64,000 nt of DNA from CADEDH01 sp039201605 (GTDB lineage Bacteria; Actinomycetota; Acidimicrobiia; Acidimicrobiales; SZUA-35): the NCBI GenBank assembly GCA_039201605.1, contig JBCCRO010000009.1, positions 62,001 to 126,000 of the forward strand, written 5' to 3'. The position numbers and the translations under genes are program-made. Below, in pieces: positions 51,264 to 58,847 of the stretch; the stretch's first letter is position 1; the number at the start of each line of letters is the position of its first letter. A model generated the notes under the pieces. The model did not search any database and had not been told where the DNA came from. It saw only the letters and a list, made by a program, of their open reading frames with translations.

Positions 51264-51814
51264 GCGAGCTCCGCCTCCCCCGGCCCCCGGCCGGGCTGCT
51301 CCTGACCCCGGGGGCCAGCGCCGATCGGGACCACGCCACCCTGGTCGCCGTCGACGAGGCGATCCCCGAGATCCGCGTCGAGCGACTGACGCTCGGCACC
51401 ACCAGCGTGAAGAGCGCCGTCCGCAAGATCGGGGACGCCGTCGCCGCCCTGTGCGCCGAGCTCGACGTCGGGCCGGAGCGACTGGCCTACGGCGGACGCA
51501 GTTTCGGGGGCCGGGCGTGCTCGGTGGCGGTGGCCGAAGGCCTGGCCGCCGCCGGTCTCGTCCTCCTCAGCTACCCGCTCCATCCACCGGGCAAGCCCGA
51601 CAACCTGCGGGTCGACCACTTCGGGGCCATCGAGGTACCGAGCCTGTTCGTGTCGGGGGCGAAGGATCCGTTCGGCACGGCCGAGGAGTTCGCCAGGCAC
51701 ACCCCGTCCCTGGGCGGCCCGGTGCGCACCGAGTGGGTGCCGGGCAACCATTCACCCAAGGGCCAGGACGACGCCATCATCGCCCACATCCGCTCCTTCC
51801 TCGCATTCGACTGA
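51260..51814 (+). CDS. Alpha/beta-hydrolase of the KANL3/Tex30 type
   Basis: A 184-residue compact alpha/beta hydrolase. The nucleophile elbow is GGRSFGGRACSVA (Ser in GRSFGG), strand after it LVLLSYPLHPPGKP, Asp in SLFVSGAKDPFG, and the His in PGNHSPKGQD. GTG start overlaps the phosphotransferase stop (GTGA), so the two are translated together. Hydrolase substrate unknown, but the pair could process an acyl compound. Confidence 0.85.
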   Translation: MSELRLPRPPAGLLLTPGASADRDHATLVAVDEAIPEIRVERLTLGTTSVKSAVRKIGDAVAALCAELDVGPERLAYGGRSFGGRACSVAVAEGLAAAGLVLLSYPLHPPGKPDNLRVDHFGAIEVPSLFVSGAKDPFGTAEEFARHTPSLGGPVRTEWVPGNHSPKGQDDAIIAHIRSFLAFD

Positions 51815-51859
51815 CGCCTCGCCGACGGCGGTCGGCGGTCGGGATCAGGTCTGCCGGGA

Positions 51860-52465
51860 TCAGGTGTCGGCGGCGTCGACGCCGCGGGAGATCCGGCTGG
51901 TGGCGGTGGCGGTCACCGTCTTGTCGGCCACCCCGATCACGCCGAGCAGTCGCATCGGCACCTGACGATCGACGGTGACGGTGACCGACGTCGGGCCGCC
52001 GAGGGGCGACACGGTCACGGTGCCGGTGTCGCCGTTGGTGGCCAGGTAGGCCTGGGCGGCGGCGATGGCGTCGTCGGCGGCGAGGGTGACGAGACCCTGC
52101 CGGGCCTCGTTGGTGGCCAGGGCCTGGCTGCCGGCCAGGGCGGCGTTCTGGGCGGCGTCGAACGCTCCTCGCCGTTCGGCCAGGAGCACGCCGCCGTCGA
52201 AGGCCAGCGCCGCCATCATCAGCACCGGGACCACCATCAACACCACGAAGGTGCTCACGCTGCCCCGCTCGGCCCCCCACCCGCCGTCTCGCTGCGGGCC
52301 CCGCTCGGTGCCCCACCGGGCGTTTCGCCTCGGCCCCCGCTCGGCCCGTCGCCCGCGGTCCCGCCTCGGGCCCGGCTCGGTGTCCCGCCGGGCGTGGCGC
52401 TCGATGGCGCCGTCGAGCTCCTGGTCGGTACCCGGCGCAGGGCCGACGGCGGCGATGGTGGCCAC
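51860..52465 (-). CDS. TadG/TadE-like pilus assembly protein
   Basis: A 201-residue protein. A 65-residue Arg/Gly-rich N-terminus with repeated RGxxxER units precedes one hydrophobic segment in RGSVSTFVVLMVVPVLMMAA, the typical TadG-type start, and a C-terminal beta domain (VTVSPLGGPTSVTVTVDRQV). Last gene of the tad operon on the minus strand. GTG start 52465 follows the preceding stop by 2 bases. Minor pseudopilin function is inferred from position and layout. Confidence 0.75.
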   Translation of the reverse strand: MATIAAVGPAPGTDQELDGAIERHARRDTEPGPRRDRGRRAERGPRRNARWGTERGPQRDGGWGAERGSVSTFVVLMVVPVLMMAALAFDGGVLLAERRGAFDAAQNAALAGSQALATNEARQGLVTLAADDAIAAAQAYLATNGDTGTVTVSPLGGPTSVTVTVDRQVPMRLLGVIGVADKTVTATATSRISRGVDAADT

Positions 52466-52467
52466 GG

Positions 52468-52911
52468 CTACTCCCCGCCCCGGTAGGTGTCGACCACGGC
52501 CACCGACGTGGCGTCGACCTCGACGGTGCCGGGAAGGCCGAAGCCGCCGAGATCGCTGAGGGAGACGGTGCAGGCCACGGTCGCCTCCACCTGCCCACCC
52601 GGCGCGAGGGCGGCGGTGTCGACGGTGACGGTGAGCGACCGGCAGGAGATGCCACGGGTGGCGAGGGTGGTGGCCGCCACCTCCTCGCCCGCCTGGCGGG
52701 CGGCCGCCGGGTCCTGGCGGACGGCGGCGGCCCGGGCGGCGTCGCGGGCGGCCGAGCCCACCTCCGGGTAGGTCGAGGCGTAGCGCCCGACGAACACGGC
52801 GAAGGCGACCAGTAGCACGATCGGGATCGTGATCAGCGTCAGCTCGACGGTGGCCGATCCCCGCTCGGCCCTCGCTGCGGTCGGCCCCGGGGTCGGGTCG
52901 GCGCCGGTCAC
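52468..52911 (-). CDS. TadE-like pseudopilin
   Basis: A 147-residue protein with the TadE layout: cleavage-like RAERGSATVELTLITIPIVLLVAFAVF (one hydrophobic span), then an Ala-rich helix and a beta domain with two Cys in GISCRSLTVTVD and EATVACTVSLSD, probably a disulphide. ATG 52911 overlaps the upstream tadE-like stop. Minor pilin that primes Tad pilus assembly. Confidence 0.85.
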   Translation of the reverse strand: MTGADPTPGPTAARAERGSATVELTLITIPIVLLVAFAVFVGRYASTYPEVGSAARDAARAAAVRQDPAAARQAGEEVAATTLATRGISCRSLTVTVDTAALAPGGQVEATVACTVSLSDLGGFGLPGTVEVDATSVAVVDTYRGGE

Positions 52912-53321
52912 CGCTCGTCCTCCGGTCGGAAGAACTCCTTGGGCCCCGAGGCGGCGGCCGAGGTCGACCCCGACCAGAAGGGCACCAGTGACACCACGTC
53001 GGCCGTGATGACCACCTCCACCGTCTCGCCGTCGTCGATGGCGAGACCGGTGACGGTGAGAAAGCCCTCGGAGCCGGACAGGACGGCGTCCGCCGCGGCC
53101 CGCCCGTCGGTCGCCGTGGCGTTCTCCAGCTGCACGGCTCGCGTGGCGTCCTGGGCGGCGGCGTTGAGCACGGTGCGGGCGTGGAAGAACAGGCCCATCT
53201 GCACCACGAACATCACCAGGAAGATGGTCAGCGGGGCGAGGATGACCGTCGGGGCCACGTCGCCCCGCTCGTCCCGCAAGAGCCCGACCGCTCGGCGACG
53301 GGCCCCGGCTGGTCGGCTCAC
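52908..53321 (-). CDS. TadE-like pseudopilin
   Basis: A 137-residue second TadE-type protein: RDERGDVAPTVILAPLTIFL as processing and membrane region, then helix NAAAQDATRAVQ and a short beta domain ending FRPEDER. Unlike the previous one it lacks Cys. GTG 53321 overlaps the pilin stop by GTGA. Confidence 0.82.
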   Translation of the reverse strand: MSRPAGARRRAVGLLRDERGDVAPTVILAPLTIFLVMFVVQMGLFFHARTVLNAAAQDATRAVQLENATATDGRAAADAVLSGSEGFLTVTGLAIDDGETVEVVITADVVSLVPFWSGSTSAAASGPKEFFRPEDER

Positions 53322-53545
53322 CCGAGGTTGATCGAGTTGGCCCGGCTCAGGACCTTGGTGGTGATGATGCCCCCGACGGCGATGGCCAGGGCCGCCATGA
53401 TGGCGATGCCGACGGTGCGGGCGGCCACGTCGCCCCGCTCGTCGCGCCAGTCGAGGCGGCGGGCGGTGTTCTCGCGGAGGTCGGTGGCGCCCAACCACAC
53501 GGCGGTGTGGGCTCGGACCACGGATCGACGAAGCTTGTCGGGCAT
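53318..53545 (-). CDS. Flp-type major pilin candidate
   Basis: A 75-residue protein with basic start, then RDERGDVAARTVGIAIMAAL and a long hydrophobic helix IAVGGIITTKV ending at SINLG. Size, single C-terminal hydrophobic helix and location upstream of tadE genes fit the Flp/major pilin of Tad systems. ATG 53545 has AAGGAG 8 bases upstream, the best ribosome site in the operon, as expected of a highly expressed structural subunit. Processing site uncertain: DERG|DVA in place of the usual G|xxxxEY. Confidence 0.82.
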   Translation of the reverse strand: MPDKLRRSVVRAHTAVWLGATDLRENTARRLDWRDERGDVAARTVGIAIMAALAIAVGGIITTKVLSRANSINLG

Positions 53546-53625
53546 GGTGGTGTCTCCTTGGGTCAGCGGATGGTTGGCGGGATCGACGGACGGCGACGAG
53601 CGACGGATCGGCGGCGGGGAGGCGG

Positions 53626-54510
53626 TCACAGGTCGAGCACCGCCTGGAAGGCCGGGTAGATGATCAGGATCACGAAGCCGGTCATCATCAGACCGGTGGG
53701 GCCGACCATGGCCGTCGTCCGACCGGTGGCCTCCCGCTCGATGTCGGCCAGCTCCTGATTGCGGATGGCCTTCGACTTGGTGATGAGGCTCTCCCGCACC
53801 TGCGCCCCCGAGGTGCCGGCCAGCTCCATGGTCGCCGCCAGGTCGACCAGGCGTTCGAGGCCGAGGCGGTCGCCGTGTTCCGCCATCGTCTGCCACGGCG
53901 AGATGCCGCGGACCCGGGAGTCGGTGAGCGCACGACGGAGGATGACGAAGGGCCAGCCCCGACCCTGATCGACGGCCACGGTGAGGGCCTCCTGGATCCC
54001 GGCGCCCCCCGAGAGCAGGATCGACACCAGCGACAGGTAGGTGACGAGGGCGGTGTCGAACTCCCGGCGGCGGGTGGCGGCGCGGGTCCGAACCTGCACG
54101 TCGGTGCCGAACCAGCCGAGGACGCCCCCGACCACCATGGCCACGATCACCACGCCGGGGTGGAACACGCTCACGCTGAACGACCACGTGATGAACCAGG
54201 CCAGCACCGGCACCAGGGCGTAGAAGGCGGCGGTGCGGATCCGTTGGACAAGATGCACCTCCTCGCTCCGGTCGAGGATGGCCAGCTCGGACGACAGCGA
54301 CCGGAGGTCGGTGTTGGTCACCGACAGGATCCAGGCCCCGAGGCGGTGGGCCAGGGAGTCGAGGTCGGCGGGTTGCCCGGCCGACGGGGAGCGCTGCTGT
54401 GCCAGCTGATCGAGGGCCCGGGGCAGCGGCACCGGCGCCTGGACGAAGGCCCGCACGATGCACCACAGGCCGAGTCCGAGGAGCGCTCCGAGCGCCATCG
54501 GCACCATCAT
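53626..54510 (-). CDS. tadC: TadC-like inner-membrane protein
   Basis: A 294-residue T2SSF/TadC-type platform protein. Three or four membrane spans: at the start, at AFYALVPVLAWFITW, at VVIVAMVVGGVLGW and at the end (VGPTGLMMTGFVILIIYPAF). The cytoplasmic T2SSF helical domain is seen in TALVTYLSLVSILLSGGAGI and GTSGAQVRESLITKSKAIRN. ATG 54510 overlaps the tadB stop (ATGA). Position after tadB and T2SSF domain decide the name. Confidence 0.88.
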   Translation of the reverse strand: MMVPMALGALLGLGLWCIVRAFVQAPVPLPRALDQLAQQRSPSAGQPADLDSLAHRLGAWILSVTNTDLRSLSSELAILDRSEEVHLVQRIRTAAFYALVPVLAWFITWSFSVSVFHPGVVIVAMVVGGVLGWFGTDVQVRTRAATRRREFDTALVTYLSLVSILLSGGAGIQEALTVAVDQGRGWPFVILRRALTDSRVRGISPWQTMAEHGDRLGLERLVDLAATMELAGTSGAQVRESLITKSKAIRNQELADIEREATGRTTAMVGPTGLMMTGFVILIIYPAFQAVLDL

Positions 54511-55376
54511 CGTCGCGCCCCGTCGCCGTCGAGGCCGCGCTCGGCGGCGTGGAGGAGCCGGGGCGGTCGGCGCACGACCGACAGCTCGGCGATGCCGTAG
54601 AGGGCGACGGCCCACAGCACGCCGACCCCGGCCAGCACGAGCTGACCGCCGACGCGATCGAAGGGGGCGAGGTAGTCGCGGTTGAACACCAGCATGAAGG
54701 CGAACATCCCGAGGACGATCCCGGTCACCACCTTGGCGTCGTTGTAGATCTGGGCTCGGGAGGTCTCGGTCCGGGTGCGCATGGTGACGTCGTCGCGCCC
54801 GGCGTCGGCCACGTCGGACAGGAGGCGGGTGAGGTGTTGGCCCCGCTTCTCCGAGGCCAGGATCAGCGCCACCACCACCTGGTCGGCGGCGGGGTCGTCG
54901 AGCCGCTGGGCGAACAGTCGCAGCTGGTCGGCCAACCGGTTGCGGCGCATGCCGGCCGCCAGCTCCTGCACCGCTGGTCGTATCTCCCGCGGGGCCACCC
55001 GGGCGGTGACGGCGATCGCCTCCTGCAGGCCGGCGGCCGCCCCGATCGTGTCGCGCAGCTGCTCGGCCCACGTGGCGATGGCCTCGATCTTGTCGATCTC
55101 GGCCTGTCGCCGGCGCTTGGCCCCGGCCAGGGTCGGCGCGACGAACCCGGCGGCGGCGGCCAGCACGGCAGCCACCGGCCACCCGGTGAGGGCGAAGGCC
55201 GACAACGCGCCGCCGATGGCGAGGCCGAGTCTGAGCCGGAGCCGGTCGACCCGAGGCACGGTCCGCATCGGCTGCTCGTGACCGCCCCGGACGGTGCCAA
55301 CGATGCCAAGCGCCACCAGCAGTACCCCGACGCCGAACCCCAGCCCGGCGACCATGGCCACCAGCAGGTCAGCCAT
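54507..55376 (-). CDS. tadB: TadB-like inner-membrane protein
   Basis: A 289-residue paralogue of TadC, with N-terminal spans (VAMVAGLGFGVGVLLVALGI), T2SSF domain (WAEQLRDTIGAAAGLQEAIA, ASEKRGQHLTRLLSDVADAG) and two C-terminal spans (VVTGIVLGMFAFMLVFNRDY). Forms with TadC the inner-membrane platform driven by the TadA ATPase. ATG 55376 overlaps tadA by 8 bases. Confidence 0.88.
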   Translation of the reverse strand: MADLLVAMVAGLGFGVGVLLVALGIVGTVRGGHEQPMRTVPRVDRLRLRLGLAIGGALSAFALTGWPVAAVLAAAAGFVAPTLAGAKRRRQAEIDKIEAIATWAEQLRDTIGAAAGLQEAIAVTARVAPREIRPAVQELAAGMRRNRLADQLRLFAQRLDDPAADQVVVALILASEKRGQHLTRLLSDVADAGRDDVTMRTRTETSRAQIYNDAKVVTGIVLGMFAFMLVFNRDYLAPFDRVGGQLVLAGVGVLWAVALYGIAELSVVRRPPRLLHAAERGLDGDGARR

Positions 55377-56711
55377 GGGCCACCTCCCCCGACCACAGCT
55401 CCGGTGGCAGGGTGGCCCGGTGGTCGTAGCCGGCGGCCCGCAGCCGCTCCAGCAGGCGAGGGGTGAACCCGGCGTCGGTGGGGACGGCGGGAAGCCGATC
55501 GTCGACGGTGGCGAACACCTCGTTGGAGAAGATCTGGTCGTCGCGGGCACCGGTGATCTCCCGCACCGACGACACCACCCGGGTGCCGTCGGGCAGCTTG
55601 CGCAGGTGGATCACCAGGTGGAGGACGAGGCTGATCAGGTGGGCCGAGGCCTCCATGCTCAGAGCGTCACCCCCGGTGAGGGCGTAGGTCTGCATCTTGG
55701 TCAGGGCCGAGCGGGACGAGTCGGCGTGGATGGTGGTCATCGAGCCCTCGTGGCCCGAGTTCATCGCCTCCAACATCGTCCGCACCTCGTACCCGGAGCG
55801 ACACTCGCCGATGATCAGCCGGTCAGGGCGCATGCGCAGCGCCTGACGACCGAGCACGTCCATCCCGATCCCGCCGACGCCCTCGATGTTGGGCTGGCGG
55901 ACCTCCATCTCGACCACGTGGGGGCCCGGTCGGGGTCGAATTCGAGGCCGAGCTCGGCGTTGTCCTCGATGACGACCAGTCGCTCCTCGGTGGGGATCTC
56001 CGAGATCAGGCCCCGCACGAAGGTGGTCTTGCCGGTGTCGGTGCCGCCCGCCACCAGGATCGAACACGGCAGCGGGGGTCGGACGGCGCAGCTGAGGACG
56101 TGGGCCAGGCTGGGGTCGATCGTGCCGAGCCGAACCAACTCGTCGAGGGTGATGGTGAGGTGCCGGTGCCTGCGGATCGACACGCACAACCGGCTGGTGA
56201 CCCCCTTGATGGCGTGCAGGCGGCTCCCGTCCGGCAGGCGCAGATCGAGGTAGGGCTGGCTGTCGTCGAACCGGCGCTCGGTCTTGCCGTCGGAGGCCGC
56301 CCACCGGCGGATCAGCTGCTCGAACTCCTCCTCGGAGTCGGCCAGGGGTGGGCCCGGCACCCGGATGCCGCCGACCTTGGTGATCGTCACGTTGTCGTGG
56401 CCGTTGGCCACGATGTTCTCGTTGTCGTCGTCGGCCAGGAGGGTGTCGAGGACGCCGTGCCCGAAGATCGAGGATCGCACGGTGGCGATGACCTGATCCT
56501 CCTCGGCCTCGGTGAGCGAGGGCAGGCCCCGGGCAAGCCGCTTGCGGGATGCGGCCTCGACCGCCCGGACGATGGCCTGCTGACCCCACACCTCGATCTC
56601 GTCCACCGAAGGGGCGGAGCCCCGGTCGGCCGTCTCGGCCGCCTCCCATCGCGAGAGGGCCTGGCCGACGGCGGTGCGAACCTCGGCGGTGAAGGTACGG
56701 ACGTCGCTCAC
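55369..56711 (-). CDS. tadA: CpaF/TadA secretion ATPase, interrupted by a one-base frameshift
   Basis: The ATPase that powers Tad pilus assembly, about 447 residues if repaired. The 5' part (56711 to about 55925) gives the N-terminal domain, Walker A AGGTDTGKTTFVRGL and the Asp-box VVIEDNAELGLEF. The rest, in another frame, gives VVEMEVRQPN, Walker B LIIGECRSGYEVRTMLEAMN and the His-box TTIHADSSRSALTKM. The frame changes in a run of five G at 55920-55924; one extra G restores DRAPHVVEME. So this is either a sequencing or assembly error, a real mutation or a slippage site. Walker A is GGTDTGKT where GGTGSGKT is usual. GTG start 56711. Confidence 0.85.
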
Positions 56712-57763
56712 TCGTCGTCGTCCCGATCGGCGGGCGACACCTGGGCGGCGGCGCTGGCCCGGGCCGCCATCATCGCCGGACTCAGCGGCCCGTCCATGCC
56801 CGCCGCCACCAGCCTGGCCCGGCGGACGGCCTGCTCGTCGCCTTCGTCACCGTCATCACCGGCGGCCCCATCGGGCCGGCGGGCACCGGACGTACCGTCG
56901 ACGCCGGCGTCGGCGGATCCCGACCCGCTCCCCGACGGGGGGTCGGCGGTGCCGACGGTCCCCGAAGCGGGCGACGGCGCCCCGGGGTGGACCGCGGGAC
57001 CGGCGGCGGGGCCGGCCGGTACCAACGGGCCCACCAGTTCCACGCACCGGGCCTGGATCCGGCTGACCAGCTCGGACACCTCGGCCACCAGCCGGGACCG
57101 GCGAAGGGTCCGCCCCGCCGCCAGACCGTCGAGGTCGAGGGCCTCGGCCGCCCGCTCGTCGTCGGGCACCACGCCGAGGAGCTCGACCCCGAGCGAGGTG
57201 GCCACGTCGTCGGGCTCGTAGGGCCGGTGGCCGATACACGCCAGCCCGAGCGTGCAACCCGACGCCCGCAGCTCGGCCACCGCCGGCACCAGGGCGTGCA
57301 CCTCGTCGAGGCGGGGGCGACAGACCAGCACGGTGAGGGCGGCCCGACGGGCCAGCACCATCGACGCCAGCGTCGGTCGGAGGCGTCCGCAGTCGGCGAT
57401 GGTGACCAGCCCGTGGGCGGCGGCCAAACCGGCGGCACCGGCATCGCCCAGGCGAAGCAGTCCGGCCTCCACCTGGTCGGGGCCGGGCGGGGCGGCCGCC
57501 ACCCACAGATCGTCGGCCACCGGCTGGGCCACCGCCGGCAGCAGATCGAGGCTCATCGCCCGGCGCGACGTCGACAGCGCCAGCAGGCCCGGATCCCAGG
57601 TGAGGCCATGGGCCACCGACCACCGGGCGGCGAGCGAGCCACCGGAGGGGTCGGCCTCGAGCACCAGGCGGGTGGCCCCCGGCTGGTGCCAGTAGGCCCC
57701 GATGAGCGCGGCGAGGGTGGTGACGCCGGGACTGCCTTTGCGGGAGGCGACGGCGACCAGCAT
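56708..57763 (-). CDS. TadZ/CpaE-like ParA-type protein
   Basis: A 351-residue protein; MLVAVASRKGSPGVTTLAAL begins with a deviant Walker A (KGSPGVTT where ParA has KGGxGKTT, so the catalytic Lys is lost). The middle has DCGRLRPTLASMVLARRAAL and the switch-like LVCRPRLDEVHALV. The C-terminal 100 residues are a Pro/Gly/Asp-rich tail. TadZ proteins place the pilus machine at the pole and are often ATPase-poor. Start ATG 57763 overlaps the upstream stop (TGATG). Confidence 0.85.
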   Translation of the reverse strand: MLVAVASRKGSPGVTTLAALIGAYWHQPGATRLVLEADPSGGSLAARWSVAHGLTWDPGLLALSTSRRAMSLDLLPAVAQPVADDLWVAAAPPGPDQVEAGLLRLGDAGAAGLAAAHGLVTIADCGRLRPTLASMVLARRAALTVLVCRPRLDEVHALVPAVAELRASGCTLGLACIGHRPYEPDDVATSLGVELLGVVPDDERAAEALDLDGLAAGRTLRRSRLVAEVSELVSRIQARCVELVGPLVPAGPAAGPAVHPGAPSPASGTVGTADPPSGSGSGSADAGVDGTSGARRPDGAAGDDGDEGDEQAVRRARLVAAGMDGPLSPAMMAARASAAAQVSPADRDDDE

Positions 57764-58500
57764 CAGCCCGCTCCCAACAGCACCAGTCGGAGGCGGTCGG
57801 CGGCGGCCACGTCGGCCGCGGCCTCGGCCGCCTCCTCCGGGACCAGCAACGACACGAAGAGCTGTCGTCGGCCGTCGTCGATCGGCTCGACGGCCCAGAT
57901 CATGGCCTCGCCGACAGCGGCGGATGCGTCGTCGCCGTCGTCGACGGTGAGCGCCGCCGCGGTGCGGATGAGGCGCACCCGGTCGCCGGCCTGGATCGAC
58001 GACGACGGGTACTGGCCGGGGCTGAGCAGGGCCCCGACGACGGCCTGACCGGCGGGCACCGCTTCGGCCGGGCCGACCACCAGCGAGGGCGAGAGCGGGG
58101 TGCCGGCCGGGATCGGCCCCCGGGCCACCAGGCCGACGATCGCGTCCTCCTGGCCGGCCTGCAACACGGTGAGGCCCTGGTCGGCGCCGACCGACACCAG
58201 CACGAGGTCGGTGGCGGCGATCGTCTCCCCGGCGGCGATGCCACGGCCCGCCACCAGCACCGGCGTGCGGGCCGACTGGTTGACCGTCCACAGGGCGAAC
58301 CCGAGCATCGACATCACGATGATCAGGACGCCGAGGGCGATCCACGGCAGCTGTTGTCGGCGACGGCGGCCGGAGCCGACCACCGTCGTCGGCCCGGGTG
58401 CGGCGCGGCGCGGGCCGGGGTCGGCATCGGTTCGTGGCGGATCGGTGGCCGTCGTCGTCACGACGACCGTCCCGGTCGGCTTCCCTGCATGTGTTGTCAC
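57763..58500 (-). CDS. CpaB/RcpC-like SAF domain protein
   Basis: A 245-residue protein with a basic cytoplasmic start, one membrane span (LPWIALGVLIIVMSMLGFAL) and an extracytoplasmic SAF domain (LVAGRGIAAGETIAATDLVL ... ARGPIPAGTPLSPSLVV), followed by a C-terminal beta region (AIWAVEPIDDGRRQLFVSLL-like). First gene of the tad operon. CpaB/RcpC homologues usually anchor the pilus machine in the cell wall. GTG 58500. Confidence 0.82.
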   Translation of the reverse strand: MTTHAGKPTGTVVVTTTATDPPRTDADPGPRRAAPGPTTVVGSGRRRRQQLPWIALGVLIIVMSMLGFALWTVNQSARTPVLVAGRGIAAGETIAATDLVLVSVGADQGLTVLQAGQEDAIVGLVARGPIPAGTPLSPSLVVGPAEAVPAGQAVVGALLSPGQYPSSSIQAGDRVRLIRTAAALTVDDGDDASAAVGEAMIWAVEPIDDGRRQLFVSLLVPEEAAEAAADVAAADRLRLVLLGAG

Positions 58501-58847
58501 CCCACCGGTGGCTGGTCGATCAGAACAGTCACCTAGCGCATGAACACCGCTGTCGCCGCCGAGCCTGTCCCATCCGTGTCGGTCGCCGCCAGAGGCCCCA
58601 TGGGGAAGCTTCTCCAGGCTTCCCGTAGGCGATGGTACTCATCGCCGGTGGGCTGTACACCCCAACCAGGAATCTCCTTGACGTACCCGACGGTCCCTAT
58701 CGCCGAGTTCCGGCGGCATCGGGGGCTTGAGGTTTCGACCCTGCATGAACAAGTATCGACCCCCCGACCGCATCGGCTCGCCGATCGGGAACAATGGGGG
58801 TGGTCGGCGTACGGCGACCATGGGCACGGGCGACGGGGACAGTTCAA
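58501..58847. other. Divergent intergenic region between the tad operon and the DMFase-like gene
   Basis: 347 bases of lower GC than the genes beside it. It must hold both divergent promoters. There is a possible -35 TTGAGG (58727-58732) with AAGTAT 18 bases on for the plus strand. Several hairpins lie at 58602-58663. Open frames on both strands here lack the strong third-position GC of real genes in the window. Confidence 0.6.
58602..58663. other. Cluster of three hairpins in the tad/DMFase intergenic region
   Basis: GGGAAGC/GCTTCCC (58603-58609/58618-58624), GGCGATG/CATCGCC (58628-58634/58640-58646) and GGTG/CACC directly after, each perfect, follow one another with gaps of 0 to 3 bases. 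This suggests a structured leader RNA or regulatory region; strand uncertain, since all can fold on both. Confidence 0.4.
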
